A stretch of 7,640 nt of DNA. Origin: Butyrivibrio sp. GTDB taxonomy: Bacteria > Bacillota > Clostridia > Lachnospirales > Lachnospiraceae. The stretch is taken from assembly GCA_024688095.1 (NCBI GenBank), contig JAILEJ010000379.1:1-7640 (forward strand). The letters are read 5' to 3'. The notes below the pieces were generated by a model. The model made no database searches. It saw nothing but the letters and a program-made list of their open reading frames with translations, and was not told the DNA's origin. The position numbers were made by a program, and so were the translations under genes. Shown one piece after another: positions 7,162 through 7,640 of the stretch (position 1 is the first letter of the stretch; the number at the start of each line of letters is the position of its first letter).

Positions 7162-7640
7162 ATGGGTAATAAAGAATGGTCTCAGTTGTGGCTAAGATAT
7201 AAAAAAGTTGAAAAGAAATATGATTATGACTTTGAGAATTTTTATATTAAAGATTTTAATAAGGGAAATCCTGTTATAGGCTCTATTATTTCTGAATACA
7301 AAAAAGGTATTTCAGAGCTCTTAGGAATAAATGAAGATAACATAAAGCTTTTAGATGAAAAAGATGATAAAACAAAAGGCGTTATTTTTTCAAAAAACGA
7401 AGGTGTTTTAGTTGAGGGGTTTGAAATACAGGTCTCTAACGTAATAGATATTAAAGCATCAGATGAAAAGGGACTTTTATATGGCCTTTTTCATCTTCTA
7501 AGACTAATTGCCAGGGGCATAGACTTAGAAGACTTAAATATAAGAAAGAATCCAAGTTCAAAATTAAGAATGCTCAATCACTGGGACAATATGGATGGAA
7601 GTATTGAAAGAGGTTATTCGGGTCAGTCATTCTTTTTCGA
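7162..7640 (+). CDS. GH67 alpha-glucuronidase (5' end only)
   Basis: An open frame begins at ATG 7162 after a GGAGG site and runs off the window, giving 159 residues; family members are usually around 670-700 residues, so most of the protein is missing. It opens with WSQLWLRY at 6-13, as GH67 N-terminal domains do. The N-terminal alpha/beta domain ends near residue 130 and leads into RMLNHWDNMDG at 136-146 and ERGYSGQS at 149-156, the highly conserved entry to the GH67 catalytic barrel. GH67 enzymes are inverting and remove (4-O-methyl)-D-glucuronic acid from the non-reducing end of aldouronic acids released from glucuronoxylan. The catalytic carboxylates lie further downstream, out of view. 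No signal peptide is present, matching the cytoplasmic location of most GH67 enzymes. The close preceding GH3 gene fits joint processing of the same oligosaccharides. The short N-terminal segment leaves little doubt about the family. Confidence 0.92.
   Translation, partial: MGNKEWSQLWLRYKKVEKKYDYDFENFYIKDFNKGNPVIGSIISEYKKGISELLGINEDNIKLLDEKDDKTKGVIFSKNEGVLVEGFEIQVSNVIDIKASDEKGLLYGLFHLLRLIARGIDLEDLNIRKNPSSKLRMLNHWDNMDGSIERGYSGQSFFF

Noticed and set aside
1..7640. Mobile element, CRISPR array, phage defence or novel enzyme system.
   Set aside because: No transposase, integrase, terminal repeats, spaced repeat arrays or nuclease/NTPase motifs are visible; every long reading frame belongs to a known carbohydrate-use family.

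Overview
The window is AT-rich, tightly packed bacterial DNA. It has strong GGAGG ribosome binding sites, frequent AGA arginine codons and glycoside hydrolases without signal peptides. Together these suggest an anaerobic, plant-fibre-degrading Firmicute, most likely a Lachnospiraceae relative of Butyrivibrio, Pseudobutyrivibrio or Roseburia. That placement is inferred from style and gene content, not from a marker gene.

Layout. Positions 1-263 (+) are the 3' end of a sialate-O-acetylesterase-like (SGNH/SASA, CE20-like) carbohydrate esterase. It overlaps by one base (TAATG) a large GH2 enzyme at 263-3775 (+), which carries DUF4982, a GH2 C5-like domain, a Big2-like domain and two tandem CBM6-like modules. 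A strong hairpin at 3786-3814 separates this unit from a convergent AraC-family regulator at 3867-4751 (-). A 234-bp divergent intergenic region (4752-4985) holds a near-consensus promoter for the regulator and several inverted and direct repeats that could be operators. Divergent from the regulator is a second + strand unit: a GH3 beta-xylosidase-type enzyme (4986-7124), then, 37 bp on, the start of a GH67 alpha-glucuronidase (7162 to beyond the window edge).

How the genes fit together. GH67 enzymes remove (4-O-methyl)glucuronic acid from the ends of aldouronic acids, and GH3 beta-xylosidases trim the resulting xylo-oligosaccharides to xylose. An acetyl esterase would remove acetyl groups, and a GH2 enzyme would remove a further sugar decoration. 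Where the start is visible (GH2, GH3, GH67) there is no signal peptide, so the picture is a cytoplasmic finishing pathway for imported acetylated glucurono(arabino)xylan oligosaccharides, controlled by an AraC-type sensor. The esterase N-terminus lies outside the window. No transporter, endo-xylanase, RNA gene, mobile element or CRISPR array is visible.

The least conventional points are the cytoplasmic GH2 with stacked accessory modules and unknown specificity, and the repeat-rich divergent promoter region. The locus otherwise looks like a variant of a known type of hemicellulose-utilization cluster rather than an undescribed system.
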